Source of the DNA: Molossus alvarezi
Lineage: Eukaryota > Chordata > Mammalia > Chiroptera > Molossidae
Length of the DNA stretch: 64,000 nucleotides
Assembly: GCA_037176705.1 (NCBI GenBank)
Contig: CM073890.1
Coordinates: 98,694,591 to 98,758,590, forward strand
Direction of reading: 5' to 3'
The position numbers and the translations under genes were made by a program. Positions 11,690-23,573 of the stretch are shown here, piece after piece (the stretch's first letter is position 1; every line of letters begins with the position of its first letter). The notes under the pieces are model-generated. The model worked only from the letters and a program-made list of their open reading frames with translations. It did no database searches and was not told the DNA's origin.

Positions 11690-12915
11690 ATATGACTCAC
11701 AATGAGACAATCAATATAAACTGACCCAAAACTGATAAAGATGATAGAATTAGCAGAAAAATACATTTTAAATGTTATAACTAGATTCTATATGTCCAAA
11801 CAGTTATATAAAGACATGGAAAACTTTTAAAATCAAAGTATTAGGGATAAAAACATTGTCCAAGGTGAAAATTCTCTGGATAAGATTGATGATGATTAGA
11901 CTTTAGAAAGAAAAGAAGAGTGAATTTAAAGATATAATAATAGAAACCATCGAAAACAAAACATGGAGAGAAAAAGGAAACAAATCCTCCTCCCAAAAAT
12001 GAACATGGCATCAATGACCTATGAGACCACTTCGAGCAACCCAATGTACGTATACATAGAATCTTTCACGGAGAGAAGAATGGGGAGGGGAAGCATAAAC
12101 TACTTGAAGAGATTAACCTCCAAAACTTTCTAAATTTAACCTAAACTATAAATCTGGCATCCAAAATGTTCAATGAACACTAAACACAAGAAACATAAAG
12201 AAAACTAAATCAGCATATATCATAATAAAATTACTCAAACTCAGTGGTAAAGATAAAGTCTTAAAAGAAGCCAAAGGAAAAATAAGATGTAACATAAGAT
12301 AACAAGACATGAAAGTAAGAGCTGATTTCCTGTTGAAAGCAATGCAAGAGGGGAGACAGTGGAGCAATATGTCTAAAATATGGGGGGCAGGGGGTCTGTG
12401 AACCTACAATCCTATACTCAGAGAATGGTTTTTGAAAAATGAAGTAAAAATAAATAATTTTTTAGACATACAAAAACCACATGAATTTATCACAAACATA
12501 CTAATAAAAATTAACCTGAAAAGGTCCCCAATATTTGAAAACTAAAAAACAGTTTTTAAAAAAATCAGTGAAACCATCTACAACTGAAACCTATATGATT
12601 CTATGAACCAATGTCACCCCAGTAAATTTAATTTAAAAATCAATGAAAACAAAGACTGGTTCCTTGAGAATATTAATAAAATTAACATACTTCTAGCCAG
12701 ACTGACCAGAAAAATAAATTAAAAGGGAGAAAACACCATTTAACAATGTTAGAAATGAGAGAGGTAACATCACTACAGATTACCTGAATATTTAGAATAT
12801 AATAAGGAAACATTGTAACATATTTATGACAATCAATTTAGCAACTTAGATGAAATGAACAAATTCACTCAAAGATACAATTACTAACACCCACTCAAGA
12901 AGAAATAAAAATTTT
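11690..12915 (+). mobile_element. Ancient L1 ORF1 and ORF2 remnants
   Basis: The part before 12,500 resembles the ORF1 region of old L1M elements ('gatgatagaattagcagaa', 'agaagccaaaggaaaaat', 'cctatactcagagaat'). The part after 12,640 resembles the ORF2 linker before the reverse transcriptase ('actggttccttgagaa', 'gccagactgaccagaaaa', 'agaaatgagagaggtaac'). Frames are destroyed. A tiny younger L1 end is inserted at 12,575-12,635. Confidence 0.65.
12575..12635 (+). mobile_element. Very short L1 3'-end insertion
   Basis: About 60 bases equal to the last bases of an L1 3'UTR ('accaatgtcaccccagtaaa') with a short tail. It is flanked by near-identical 13-mers, aaaatcagtgaaa (12,561-12,573) and aaaatcaatgaaa (12,636-12,648). 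The interrupted host sequence reads as continuous L1 ORF2 once this piece is skipped. Confidence 0.7.
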
Positions 12916-13559
12916 ATCTATTAAGACGTGGTTTTCACTTTTCTGCACATTTTATACATCTCACATTTTGTTAGTCTAGTAATCTTATGTTTGCTAGTAT
13001 TTCTCACACATTCCTTTGTGTAAACTCAACCTGGTGAGCTTCTCTTGTAATGGGCAGCAGTCCTAACAAAGCTATGGTGAACTTATAAAGTCATAATCTC
13101 TGTTTCAAGTAATTTTTACAAACAGTACATATTCACAAGGATCAACAAAATAATGCACTTTTACTATGTTTTCTTTGATAATAACAAGGATACATATAAA
13201 ATGTTCTTCAAATTCTATACATTTTATGAGAAGAGATTCAAGCAAAGAGACTTGATTATGTCTTCTCGCTATCTGTGATAGGTGGTATTTCTCTTTTTTT
13301 CATAGAAACAAAAATAAAATAGAAAAAAACTCAAATGTTACATTTCTGTTTTCAGCAGCACAGTATGCAATTTGAACATTTCATCTCTAGCCATTTCAGT
13401 GTTATTTTATTTAAGTGAACTAGGGAACTACTGTTTTCTGTAGCTGCAGGTATAAATATCTCTTCCAATGGACAATACATACTCAAAAGGGCATATTACT
13501 TGCTTATTAAATGACTTTTTAATGATCAAAACTTAATTCAAAACCCTCACCTTGCTATG
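12916..13559. other. Nothing recognised
   Basis: AT-rich sequence without identifiable repeat or exon features. Confidence 0.4.
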
Positions 13560-14010
13560 TTCACTAATCCTAAACAGTGATATCAGGAGGACTGTTCAAT
13601 CCCAACGAGCCCCCTGCCATTGACAGACCCCTCAAAACAAGACCTCAAATTCTTATAAATGTCTGTCCTTGATGTCTCCCTTCCAAGATACCACTAGGAT
13701 TCTGACAAGAGAGTAGTCTCCCTTACTAGAAAATAATAAACTCTGCTTTCCTTAATCAACAGATTGTTTCAGTGGTCCTTTCAGGAAGTTAGCTGGCTGT
13801 CAATAACAGCCATTCAAGCTCCTCTTCCTGTAAGATTCAGATAAAAGTCACCCTTTCCATCTAACCAGTTTGACCTAGTCTCATAGAAATGATTCTGGTG
13901 TCGGAAGTTGATGATCGTATGACTACTGCTGTTTCTGTGAGTAATACACTTTGACTCTGACCCAAGAGTCCTGTATCTTCTTATAACACCCACAAACTGT
14001 GGCAGGCTAA
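13560..14010 (+). mobile_element. Possible ERV LTR remnant
   Basis: Locally GC-richer block with AATAAA at 13,735-13,740 and LTR-like downstream words such as 'ccaagagtcctgtatctt' near 13,960. No clear ends or duplication found, so the LTR assignment is tentative. The alternative is single-copy DNA with a chance polyadenylation signal. Confidence 0.35.
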
Positions 14011-14759
14011 CTTCTTACCTCACGAGCAGGGTAAAATCTTAGAATCTTCACAGTTCTTGACAACCTATTACATTAGAAAATAGAAATAAAGGACTTCTAG
14101 ATAATAACATGAGAATGATGGCACTCGTAGGTGGCTCTTTTAGATGGAAGAACAAAATAGGAAATTGAATTGACAAAAATCTTTTAGGCTTAACTTCCAG
14201 AGGATTTGGATATTTGATTTTGAGCAGTTCACAGAATGCCAAAGAAAGAGTCAGTGACATAATTCAGATTATTTAGAAATAAAAGAGATATAAATGGCCC
14301 ATGTGGGAATGAAATAGACAAGAGAATCAACAATCACATTTCATCCCCCTTTTTCTGTGAATGATATAGCTGAGCAGAAATGAAGACAGTCATAAACAGA
14401 GTGATTTAATGAACCAAAGTAGTTATCTTGTTTTGGCTCAAAATCATAGTATGTTAAATCCAACAAAATATTCATTTTGAATACAGCTGTAAACTCTCAA
14501 AGTATGCAAAATTAATGTACAGCATGGGATTCAGAAATAAATTTTTCAATCTCTACTAAGTTCAGCTTGGCTAAAGCTACACTAGATTTTCACTGTAAAA
14601 AACTCACAAGATTTCATCCTGTTTTATATATGACACAAATTTTCCAGTGCTCATCTTTGCCTTGCAAAACTCTTGCAACTTCAAACTCCAGATGAATAGC
14701 ATGATCACTGCACAGAATATACCCGTTACTTTAATATTGTGGAGTAAGTCTAGGGCTAG
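14011..14759. other. Nothing recognised
   Basis: AT-rich sequence; no repeat, exon or RNA gene identified. Confidence 0.4.
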
Positions 14760-15250
14760 GTCAGAATGAGTCTAAATACTACTTCAGTGTGGGGAGCAGC
14801 TCACTGTAGCAGAGCAAGAGCTAGTGGATGACCAGCTGACTGTGCAGCAGGCATTTAGAGGCCTAGCCAGGTATTGAAAACCTGAGAGTATCATGCCCCT
14901 TTCATACCCTACTAAAGTATCCATTCACCTGTGTGGGACCCAGTAGCAGGGAATGTAGGAGTACAGAGACAGATATTGACAATGATTAGAAGTCAGCAAG
15001 CTGCAGCCATTGCTAGATACTATTCTGTGTTAAGCAGGACCAGCCAGCACCCTTATAAGGATAGGTGGGAAGGATTGGCCTGGGGCAGAGACCCAGAAGA
15101 TATAAGCAGGTTTCCAGCCAACAGATCCAACAGCAATTTAGGTAAGGCCTTCACTGTAGAGGCAGCTAGGAGAATAAATTAATTCTCTCCAACAGGATGT
15201 TTTTATTAAAGATTCTCCTAAAAGGCCAAGGCTCACTTAAGAGTCTTCTA
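14760..15250 (+). mobile_element. Probable ERVL-like internal remnant
   Basis: Segment with an 83-codon open frame (14,931-15,182). Context ('ttaagcaggaccagccagc', 'ggaataaattaattctctcc'-type words) is reminiscent of ERVL-class internal sequence lying upstream of an LTR. The frame shows no motif I can assign with confidence. The LTR-like block right after it supports an endogenous retroviral origin, but class and extent are guesses. Confidence 0.35.
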
Positions 15251-15289
15251 TTCTAGTAGATAATGTTGGGTGCCTCCCAGATATGACTT

Positions 15290-15700
15290 GCACTGCCTAC
15301 TTGTCAACCCCCAGCCCACTGTCCCTGGCTCCTGGGAGTGTTGATTGCTGACAGCTTGCAGATGAGTCCCCCTGCAGGAACTGCCTTGGCCAAAGGAAGC
15401 CACTTAGCCCTGTGTCCTGCCCCTTCCCTAGGGGCAGTCTGCAGCCAAGGAATGATGCAGTGGTATAAATACCCGGCCCCTTTGACTCAATTAGAAATCC
15501 CCTGAAGGATCCCCATTCCAGATGTCCCCAAAGGAGAACTAAAATCTCTGTGCAACTACATCCACTTCAACATCTTCCTTTCTGAATCCTGTTTCCTTCG
15601 CACCTCTGTAGAGTTTTGAAAGCACTCCTATGGTTTATCAAGTCACCCTGTGATATAGTCAAGCCTTTTTCCCTGTCTTTTTTTCCTTCCTACCTCCCTT
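15290..15700 (+). mobile_element. Probable ERVL-type LTR with TATA box
   Basis: GC-richer block with a TATA-like element 'tataaat' at 15,464-15,470. It is followed by 'ctgaaggatcc' and a 'cctgtttcc' / 'gaaagcactcc' region that matches my memory of ERVL-class LTR layout. No duplication identified. If correct it is the 3' LTR of the internal remnant upstream. Confidence 0.4.
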
Positions 15701-17090
15701 TATTCCTCCTCATTAGACAAATTCACAATGGATTTGAGACAGCTGCAGTGTACCACATGGGAAAGTATTAGTAGTTAGCCATCTCCTTCTTCTCTCTTAC
15801 AATAGTGTTCACTTTAATTACTTATAGTTTTATTTGGAAGAAAAAAATAATATAAATTCTATTTAGTTTTGACCATTCAAAATATTTTTATCTATAATTG
15901 ACATGGACTACGGCAGCTGGATTGAGAAATTTAGCTTAAGTAGTTGATGGTAGCCCAACAGTATCAACCTGATTCCTAAGGAAATTTTGAATGTTCTATT
16001 GAAATGTAACTTCTCCTCCACTTTGTATTGCGGTATTCTGAAGCCTCTTAAGATTCCAAAGTCACTAAACTTTCTGAAGTGAATTTTAAAGAGTAGAAAT
16101 TGGATTATTTCAACAAATCAACAATTAATTTTAAGTATATTTATAGAAGAGATGGATGGGTGGATAAATACATAGATAATAGATATAATATATTCATGGG
16201 GGAAAAAATTGGTTGATTCAGATGGTAAAAGCAACTATGCAAATTCAGACTCCCAGATAAAAGATGAATCTTTTATAAAACATGATAAAGCTATTTTGGG
16301 TTTTAAAAAGTGGATGCTAATAGCACAAAGGAAGATTTATAAATGAAATAAGCACAGTTAAAATTATTCTGACACCTTTGACCATAACTCTTGTTATTAT
16401 AAAAGCAATGTAATTGAACACAACTTTGAACTAGAAATTTAATAGCTTGCCATTCATCTTCTAAAATAAATTAGTTAATGACTGTTTACAGAGGAATATG
16501 ACAGAAGAAAGAAATCTTTTATCACTGAGTTATAATTCATGTTTATTATAGACTGTCTATACACACAAAACAATGTGTATGGTTGAGTAATTGTCTGATG
16601 GTCTATATCAATGTAGGTAAGTATTAGGTTTTTTGAAATTTCACTTAAACCTCATTTCACTACCATCAGTTTCACCTAAATTAACTCAATAAACAGTTTT
16701 TCAATGATTAAATTAATGTCAATACAGCATATTACCAAAATTAACAGTTTAGTTCAACTAATATTAAAGAAAACAGTTGTCAACTAGGTGCATTTGGAAA
16801 TACGATCAATCATTTTCTGTGATTTTGCTAACATTTCTGACTCTTATTGGTCACTCCAAGTATTTTTTATCAATAGTTATCAATAGTTGACACAGATGTG
16901 TAAAAGAAGTACTATTTTGCTCTAAAGATAATCAGCAAAATATATAACCAATTATGGAGACAAATATATGTCTATATGTGTAGGAATACATCCTGAATAT
17001 TCCAAAATAGTTTATACCTTTGTCTTTTAATAACTTTTTATTGGAGAGAAAATTTAATGTGGTTTATAGCACACTATTGAAGTTAAGAGG
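15701..17090. other. AT-rich, nothing recognised
   Basis: No identifiable repeat beyond small imperfect tandem runs such as GGATGGGTGGAT near 16,150 and a doubled 'atcaatagtt' near 16,870. Confidence 0.4.
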
Positions 17091-17091
17091 C

Positions 17092-17175
17092 ATTTTTCAA
17101 GCACAGCAGAATAATAAGGGAAGCAGACCTGTGTTAAATTCCTGCTGGTAACTTATTCGCTGTATGTTATGCATG
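17092..17175 (+). mobile_element. MIR SINE fragment
   Basis: 'agcagacctgtgttaaattc' followed by 'ctgctggtaacttatt' and 'gctgtatg' matches the central part of the ancient MIR SINE at low identity. Short and diverged. Confidence 0.45.
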
Positions 17176-17249
17176 CAATAACCTGGTTATTCAACAGGAA
17201 AGGAGTAAAGGGAAAATTAGTGAGTTTAAATTCTCCAGGTCTATTCCCC

Positions 17250-17960
17250 GTATAGGGGAAGGGTCTGGACAAAGGCAGTTGAGACACAAGCTCAGTAGGG
17301 TCTGCATGACATGGGAGGTGCCTACCAAAACAGGCGTGGCCACTGCAAACTCCCAACAACTGAATATTTAATCTCCTAAACAAAAGACCTCTTTCACTCT
17401 CTCTCCTGCTGCACCTGCCTCCCGGCCAGCAGCTCCTATGCCCCACCCTCGCCAGCTGGCCCATGGCCAGGTGGAACCCCCCTCATGGACTGATGACTAA
17501 CTCTAGATTAATCCTGACCTGGATTCAGCTGCACCATGGAATGGAAACCCTGGACTTTGGCTCTATTTCTGGCCTTGCTGAACCCACAACTGCCCCTCTT
17601 CCGGGACTGGACTGAGGGACATGGGACCTTACAACCCCAGCAGTGTAATTCCACGCCATGCTCCCGTGCGAGTCTTAAGAAATTCATTTTCTAAAGCTGT
17701 CACAAGAACCTCCTGCCCACGAATGGTGGAAGCATCTGGCCCCTTTTTCCCTCCGGTGACATTATTACACAAGCTGTTTAGCTGTATAAAAATCCACTGT
17801 CGCCCCTGTACAATGGAAAAATTAACATCAGTCTTGCAACTTGTGAAAATTTGGGACAACGTGTAGAAAGTGACTTGGACAATCCCAGGTGCATGTATAC
17901 ACTCTCTCTACATTGATTTCCTTCCCTCCCAGCCCAGTCCTGCTCTTATTGCACCATGAG
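17250..17960. other. Unassigned GC-richer segment
   Basis: Composition shifts to about half GC against an AT-rich background. It contains a plus-strand ATG near 17,536 that starts a short hydrophobic, signal-peptide-like frame (begins MEWKPWTLALF), stopping after about 50 codons. Overlapping 76- to 103-codon ORFs occur on both strands. The layout could be a decayed retroviral envelope start or an unrelated retrocopy; I cannot decide. No repeat family is recognised and no splice structure is evident. Confidence 0.3.
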
Positions 17961-18189
17961 GCTTTTACATACGTCACTCATTAGGTCTCAGTTTACTTTC
18001 TGTAAAAAGATAGGATTCAACTAGTGCAACAACCTACAACCCCACTCTCATGACACACTGTTATGTCAGGAGCAACTGGGAAACATGTCACAAGTAGTTC
18101 AACCTAGTAATCATTAAACTACCAAGAGTCACAGAAAAGTTTCTTTTAAAAATGTGCAGTTGTTCCAAAGTTATCCCCACTCATGCCCA

Positions 18190-18980
18190 GTATTATCTCA
18201 GTAAGCATCTTTGCAGTAAATATCTTCACTGCAAACATCTCCATAAGGCAATTTTTACCATAAAAGATAAAATTACTGGTTGACAGTTTGGTTTGCATTT
18301 AACAGGCTTAATGTATTTAAGCTAGTTGTTAATTTGGTCTCATATCTTCATTCATGAAATTCTAACAATATTCTCATTTTTATATTATATAAAAATATTA
18401 TCCCTCAAAATGGTCTATACAGAGATGAGTAGACATAGTGGACTTAAAATAGAGAACAACTCTGTATGAAGCCAGATTGCAAAGCTATGTGTAAAGCCAG
18501 ATTGCAGACCGTACTAGAAAATGACAACATACAACTTTGCAAATCCTTTAGTGAACACAGTCGTCTCTGCCACCACTCAAATCCAAAAATCTGCCAAGCA
18601 GATATAAAAGAGGCAGCTACTAATGCATAGTCTTTAAGAGCATTAATTATAAATTCTTTAGCTGGAATCTGATACTTCTCTTAATGAAGGAAGAAACTGT
18701 AGGGGAAAATAAAAAGAACAATGCCAGAGAGACAAATGATCGAGCAAAAACAATAAATAATACTAAGGACAAAAGACACTGTATTTTAATGTATCACAAT
18801 AAAGTATTTTTAACTTTGTTGTTAATTTTTCATGTTTTACTGTGTCTTTTTTAATGTCCTTCTTTTGTTTTTTATTATTTTATCTTTAATGGCAAAATTG
18901 CCTTACAGACAATTAGTTGTGTGACGAAAATTCTTGCAGCATAGATGTTCGTAGCAAAAATACCTAGAACCTTCCTCATT
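18190..18980. repeat. Inverted-repeat element, candidate ancient DNA transposon
   Basis: 18,244-18,273 (taaggcaatttttaccataa...) and the reverse complement of 18,877-18,905 agree at about 27 of 30 positions. Weaker similarity extends outward ('gcagtaaat', 'aacatct'). The interior (about 600 bp) is AT-rich with no ORF. Paired inverted arms around a non-coding interior fit an old non-autonomous DNA transposon. Ends and target duplication are not defined. Confidence 0.45.
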
Positions 18981-19563
18981 ATAACATCAAAATCAGTCAC
19001 TGGCACTTCCGCTTGCTTTTAAGGTGAAATAAATGACACCGAGTTTCAGGGAACAAAGATGGAAGTGCTCTTAACACACAGGCTATTTTATTTCATGTAA
19101 TAGACTTTATGTGCCCTTAATAGTTTAGCAATCATGAATTATAATAAGTCTCATAAATTATACTTTCCTTATATTTCTTAGTGATTTTATCTATGGTATG
19201 TTTTTAAAAGGAAAAAGGTAAAGCTAGTTGTGATTTTTTTTTTAAGTCTGTAGTTCTATATGTTTTCTTGCCTAAAACACTGACCGGCCCTTTCTCAGAT
19301 AAGAGGATGCTGATGGGAGTGTTCAGAAGTACAAACATAATCGTTCTAGACATTTGTTCCAGGGGAGAAAATGTTGTGGTCACTGGATTGTATCATCTCT
19401 GGGGATGTTTTCAGCTGCAAACTTGTGTGATCCTATATTGTCCAAAAATTTTTTGCAAGTAAATACCCTTTGGCAAAAGCAATACTTTCAGAAATTCTTG
19501 GAAAAACTTTCTAATAATTGTGAATATTATAAAGTATTAGAGCACAATTTGTGTGCATTAATC

Positions 19564-19710
19564 TTCCTCTCCTCTCTCTTACAAAGACATTAGTTATTGG
19601 ATTTAGAGCCCATTTAATTTTATCTGCAAAGACCCCATTTCCAGATAAAATCCTACTCAGAGATTAGGACTTGGACACATCTCTTTGAAGGATACTATTT
19701 AATCATAAGA
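19564..19710 (-). mobile_element. MLT1-like LTR fragment
   Basis: On the minus strand it starts near 19,710 with 'ttatgattaaatagtatcc', then 'gtccaagtcctaatctct', 'atctggaaatggggtctttg', 'cagataaaatt' and 'atccaataactaatgtcttt'. This is the 5' half of an MLT1-type MaLR LTR. It joins the internal region to its right and looks like the 3' LTR of that remnant, truncated on its far side. Confidence 0.7.
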
Positions 19711-21049
19711 GTTTGCCTTTTATCCCCCTAAAATTTATGTCAGTCCCATATGCAAAAACACATTAACCCCATCCCAGCATCCACCTAAGTCTCACCCATT
19801 GTAGCATGCATCTAAATCTAAAATCTAAATGTAAATATCACCAGCTAAAAAAGTCCCAAATCTCACCTTCTAAATTATCTAAAGCAGGAATGGGTGAGAC
19901 GCTCGGTATGACCCTTCCTAGGGCAAAATTCCTCTCCATCCATGGAACTAGAAAATGAGTTATCTGCTTCCAAAATACAATAGTGGGACACACATAGGAA
20001 AGACATTTCCATTCCAAAGTGAAGAGAATAAAAATATAAAGCAATCACTGCACCCTAGCAATTGTCCCAACAGGGAAAATTTTATTAGGTTTCAGGGCCT
20101 AAGAAAATCCTCTGCAGCTCAAAGTGCAATCCTGGGCCCATGGACGTTCCTCGGCCCACACTGCTTCTGGGTCTCAGAGCTCCTGTCAGCCCATCTCTAC
20201 ATTTGCAGCACTGCCCTTGGAATCATGCCTCCTTTTTCTTGAATAGTGATATATGTTCGCATCTAAGTAACTCTGGACACAGTGTCCTGTTTGGAGAACT
20301 TTGGCAGTTCACCATTCCTTTATTTTCTCCACTCTCCGTCCCCTTCAGTCCAAGCTGGTAGCATTTCTGCTGATGTGAAAGTCTTAAAATCTTGTCAGCT
20401 CCCTTCAAGGGGATCTACACAGTAGACAAGAGGGTTTTCAACCAAACCTTCCTGGATAATTCCATCGCTATTCCTGGCTTCTGCTAAAAGGGCTGATTGG
20501 CTCTGTGAGTCACACACCCATCTCTCCATCAAAAGGTTGTCCATCCACACTCTTGGCCCTGTCTCCAGACATGCGTTTCTAACAGGGAATTTCCTAACTC
20601 CAGCATCCTTTGCTATGTGGATAAACCAAGAGCCTTCCAAATCATCAAATGCTGTTGCTTTTTGCTTAAGCGTTCCTTCCTCAATTTATCTCCAGTGTCT
20701 TTAATTGTACTGTAAGCTGTACTTTCAAAACTTTGGTTGGAAAGCTCAGTAAAATACCCAAGTTTGTAGATTATAAATTCTATATTCCACCCAACAGTAG
20801 ATCATAATTCAGCCAAGAGTTCTGGCACTTTATAACAAGCATCACCTTTTCTCCAGTTTCTAACAACACATTCCTCATTTCCTTCTGCAACCTCACCAGA
20901 AATCTCTCTAATATTCATATTTCTATCAACAGTCTCTTAAAGGAAGTCTGGACTTTTTCTATCATACCCCTATCCAGTATTTAATTCCAAAGCCACTTCC
21001 ACATTTTTAGATATTTGTTACAGAAGAGTCCACTCTCAGTACCAAAATC
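19711..21049 (-). mobile_element. MaLR-type internal region
   Basis: On the minus strand the segment next to the right-hand LTR reads 'ttttggtactgagagtgg', then 'aacaaatatctaaaaatgtgg', as expected just after a MaLR 5' LTR and primer site. The far end carries 'atggatggagaggaattttg' and 'tgctgggatggggttaatgtg', typical of the region before the 3' LTR. About 1.3 kb remains, with no intact gag-like frame. Minus-strand ORFs at 19,838-20,044 and 20,395-20,640 are fragments. Confidence 0.7.
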
Positions 21050-21091
21050 TGTATTACACATGTTTTCACAAGAGAAGCAGAACCAGATCAG

Positions 21092-21132
<41 letters not shown>
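21092..21132. repeat. (CA)n microsatellite
   Basis: Uninterrupted CA dinucleotide run of about 20 units near the 3' edge of a minus-strand LTR, where family members carry a low-complexity tract. Confidence 0.97.
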
Positions 21133-21133
<1 letters not shown>

Positions 21134-21432
21134 CAATTTATGTCAGATAATTGGCCTCTTGCTGAGCAGGTCTGAGGCTTGGGGTATGTAGGGCATACCA
21201 ATAAGCTGGAAACTCCTAGCAGAAGCTGAAGCTATAGGCAAAGGCAGAATATCTTCCTCAGAAAAACTACAGTTTTGTTCTTAAGGTCTTTCAAAGGATT
21301 GGATGAAACCCCACACATATTACCAAGGTAAATTTCCTTTACTTAAAGTCAAATTATTGTAGATATTAACTAAGTTTACAAAATACTTTCACAGCAACAC
21401 CTAGATTAGTGTTTGATTAAACAACTGGGTAC

Positions 21433-21672
21433 AGCCCGATTGGTGTAGCTTAGTGGATTGAGCGTTTTCCCATGGACTGAGAGGTCCCAGTTTGATTCCT
21501 GGTCAGGGCACATGCATGAGTTGCAGGCTCTATCCCTAGTAGGGGGTGTGCAGGAGGCAGCCAATTGATGTTTCTTTCTCACATCAATGCTTCCATCTCT
21601 CTCTCCCTTCCTCTCTCTCTGAAAAATCAATTTAAAAAATTTCTTTTCAAAAACTAAATAAATAAATAATTA
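21433..21672 (+). mobile_element. Ves-type SINE (short-tailed class)
   Basis: Head 'attggtgtagcttagtgg', B-box region 'agtttgattcc', body 'gccaattgatgtttc', CT tract, 'gaaaaatcaattt' and an A/T-rich tail. It interrupts the LTR between 'aactgggtac' and 'aattaggtac', which may be diverged duplication copies, so it post-dates the LTR. Confidence 0.88.
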
Positions 21673-21934
21673 GGTACTACTGCCTAGCCAAGTTGACACA
21701 TGAAACTAGCCATCACACGCATCCTATATTATAAAATCATAGTAAAATGCTTACAGTAATAAATTTCTTTTCCAGATTGTGAGATGAAAGCACAAACAGA
21801 AAAAAAGAGTCCAATGAGTATGTTCTTGGGAAATGTAGTTTCCCAAGGTTTTGGAGCTGATTTTTCTAGAATGTAAAAACAATAAAAATATATCTAGGAA
21901 TAGATTATTTTCATGTAAGTAATTTCTCAATGTG

Positions 21935-23540
21935 AGAGAGATCAGATCCAAGATTGTAGCATAGGAAGACCATGAACTCACCCCTTCCACAGACACACTG
22001 AATATATACCTATATATAGAGTAATTCTTCTTGAAGAGCAATTGAGAGCTGACTGAACAGCTTCTATACAACAAACAAGAGAGGTACCACATAGAGAAGG
22101 ATAAGAGACATGGAGATGCAGTAACTTCAAGAATCCCACCCAATAGGTAACTTGCTCCAAGGTACAGCAATAAAACAGTGATTTAAAAAGTATCTGGAAT
22201 ATATGTGAAACAAAAATCCATTTACTAACACCAATGCAAAAAAGGGTGGGGAACTGTGGGAACTTTTCAAAATCTGCAGAGACATTCTGGAATTGGAGGT
22301 ACTGGTGAGCAGCACTACTATTTATGTTCACCTTCCACCTAGATAGTGCAGGTGGGACCTTGGTCTACGTGTTCAAACACCCCTGCAAGGCCTCCACGGA
22401 GAGCCCTTGGCCACTCCAGCCAGTACCCACAGCAGCCCCAATCATATGATTCCCCAGTCATATGATGCCCTGGGCCAGCTGGCTCACCAGGTCACCCAAG
22501 GTGCCACATATATAAGAACACAACAAAATATACCTGCTTCAGCTACAGCCAGCTTGCCAAAACCACATGGCACATAAAGTCTACATAGATGTGGCTCCTA
22601 CACAAGATTGAGAGAGACAGCTATTTCATCCAGTTCATAGAAACAAACACATGAAGTCAAATAAAATGAGAAGACAACAAAACACATTCCAAAGAAGAGA
22701 ACAAGAGAAAAAAGAAGAAGGAAAACTAATGAGATGGAGATAAGTAATTTGCTTGGTAAAGAATGGTCAGAAGGTAATGATCATAATGCAGCTCATCAAA
22801 CTTGAGAGAATAGAGAAACTCAGTGAGAATTTCAGCAAAGAGTTAGGAGATATAATTTTTAAAAACCAATCAGAGCTGATCTTTTTTTAATTGAGAAAAG
22901 CAACAGCACATTAGATAACAGAAGAACGGATCAGTGGTATGGAAGACAGAATAGTGGAAATCAGAACAAACAAACGAAAAATAATTTTTAAAAAACAAGA
23001 ATAGTTTAAGGAACCTCTGGGACAACATCAACTACACTGACATTGCATGATAGGGATGCAAGAAGAAGAGACAGAAAAAGGGGCAGAATACTTATTAAAG
23101 AAATAATGGCTGAAAATTTCCCTACCCTGGGGAAGGAAACACATCCAGTCCAGTAAGCTACAAGAGTTCCAAACAAATTAAACACAAAGTGACCCACACC
23201 AGACATATTTTCATTAAAAATGACAAAAAATAAAGATAAAGAGAGAATCTTGAAGGCAGCAAGAGGAAAACAGCTGGTTGGAAACAAGGGAAACCCCAGT
23301 AAACTATCAGCTATTTTCTTAGCATAAATTTACAGGCCAGCAGGGAGCAATAGGATATATTAAAAGTGCTGAAATAATGCTCTGGCTGGTTTGGCTTAGT
23401 GATTAGAGCATCGGCCTGTGGTCCAGAGAGACCCAGCTTCAGTTCCCGCTAAGGGCATGTACTTCAGTTGCAGTTTGTCCCCGGGCCTGGTTGGTAGTGC
23501 GAGTGGCAGCCACTCAATGTGTCCCTTTCATGTCAATGTT

Positions 23541-23573
<33 letters not shown>

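Larger units (their letters stand above)
21050..21717 (-). mobile_element. MaLR-like LTR, interrupted by a SINE
   Basis: On the minus strand it begins at 21,717 with 'tgtgatggctagtttcatgt', continues 'gtcaacttggct' and 'ggggtttcatccaatcc', and ends at 21,050 '...tgtaataca'. It contains a (CA)n tract at 21,092-21,132 and a SINE at 21,433-21,672. LTRs with the same body occur at 35,944-36,300 (minus) and 47,430-47,846 (plus). The family name is from memory; the shared structure is seen directly. Confidence 0.65.

Noticed and set aside
21719..21745. 'tcctatattataaaa' resembling the 5' end of a bat Helitron
   Set aside because: Only about 15 AT-rich bases match from memory, with no continuing Helitron sequence and no CTAG hairpin end nearby. 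Most likely chance next to the LTR edge.
22437..22470. Doubled 'catatgat' palindrome as an operator-like site
   Set aside because: It lies in decayed L1 5'UTR sequence, is a short direct repeat, and lacks any context for regulation.
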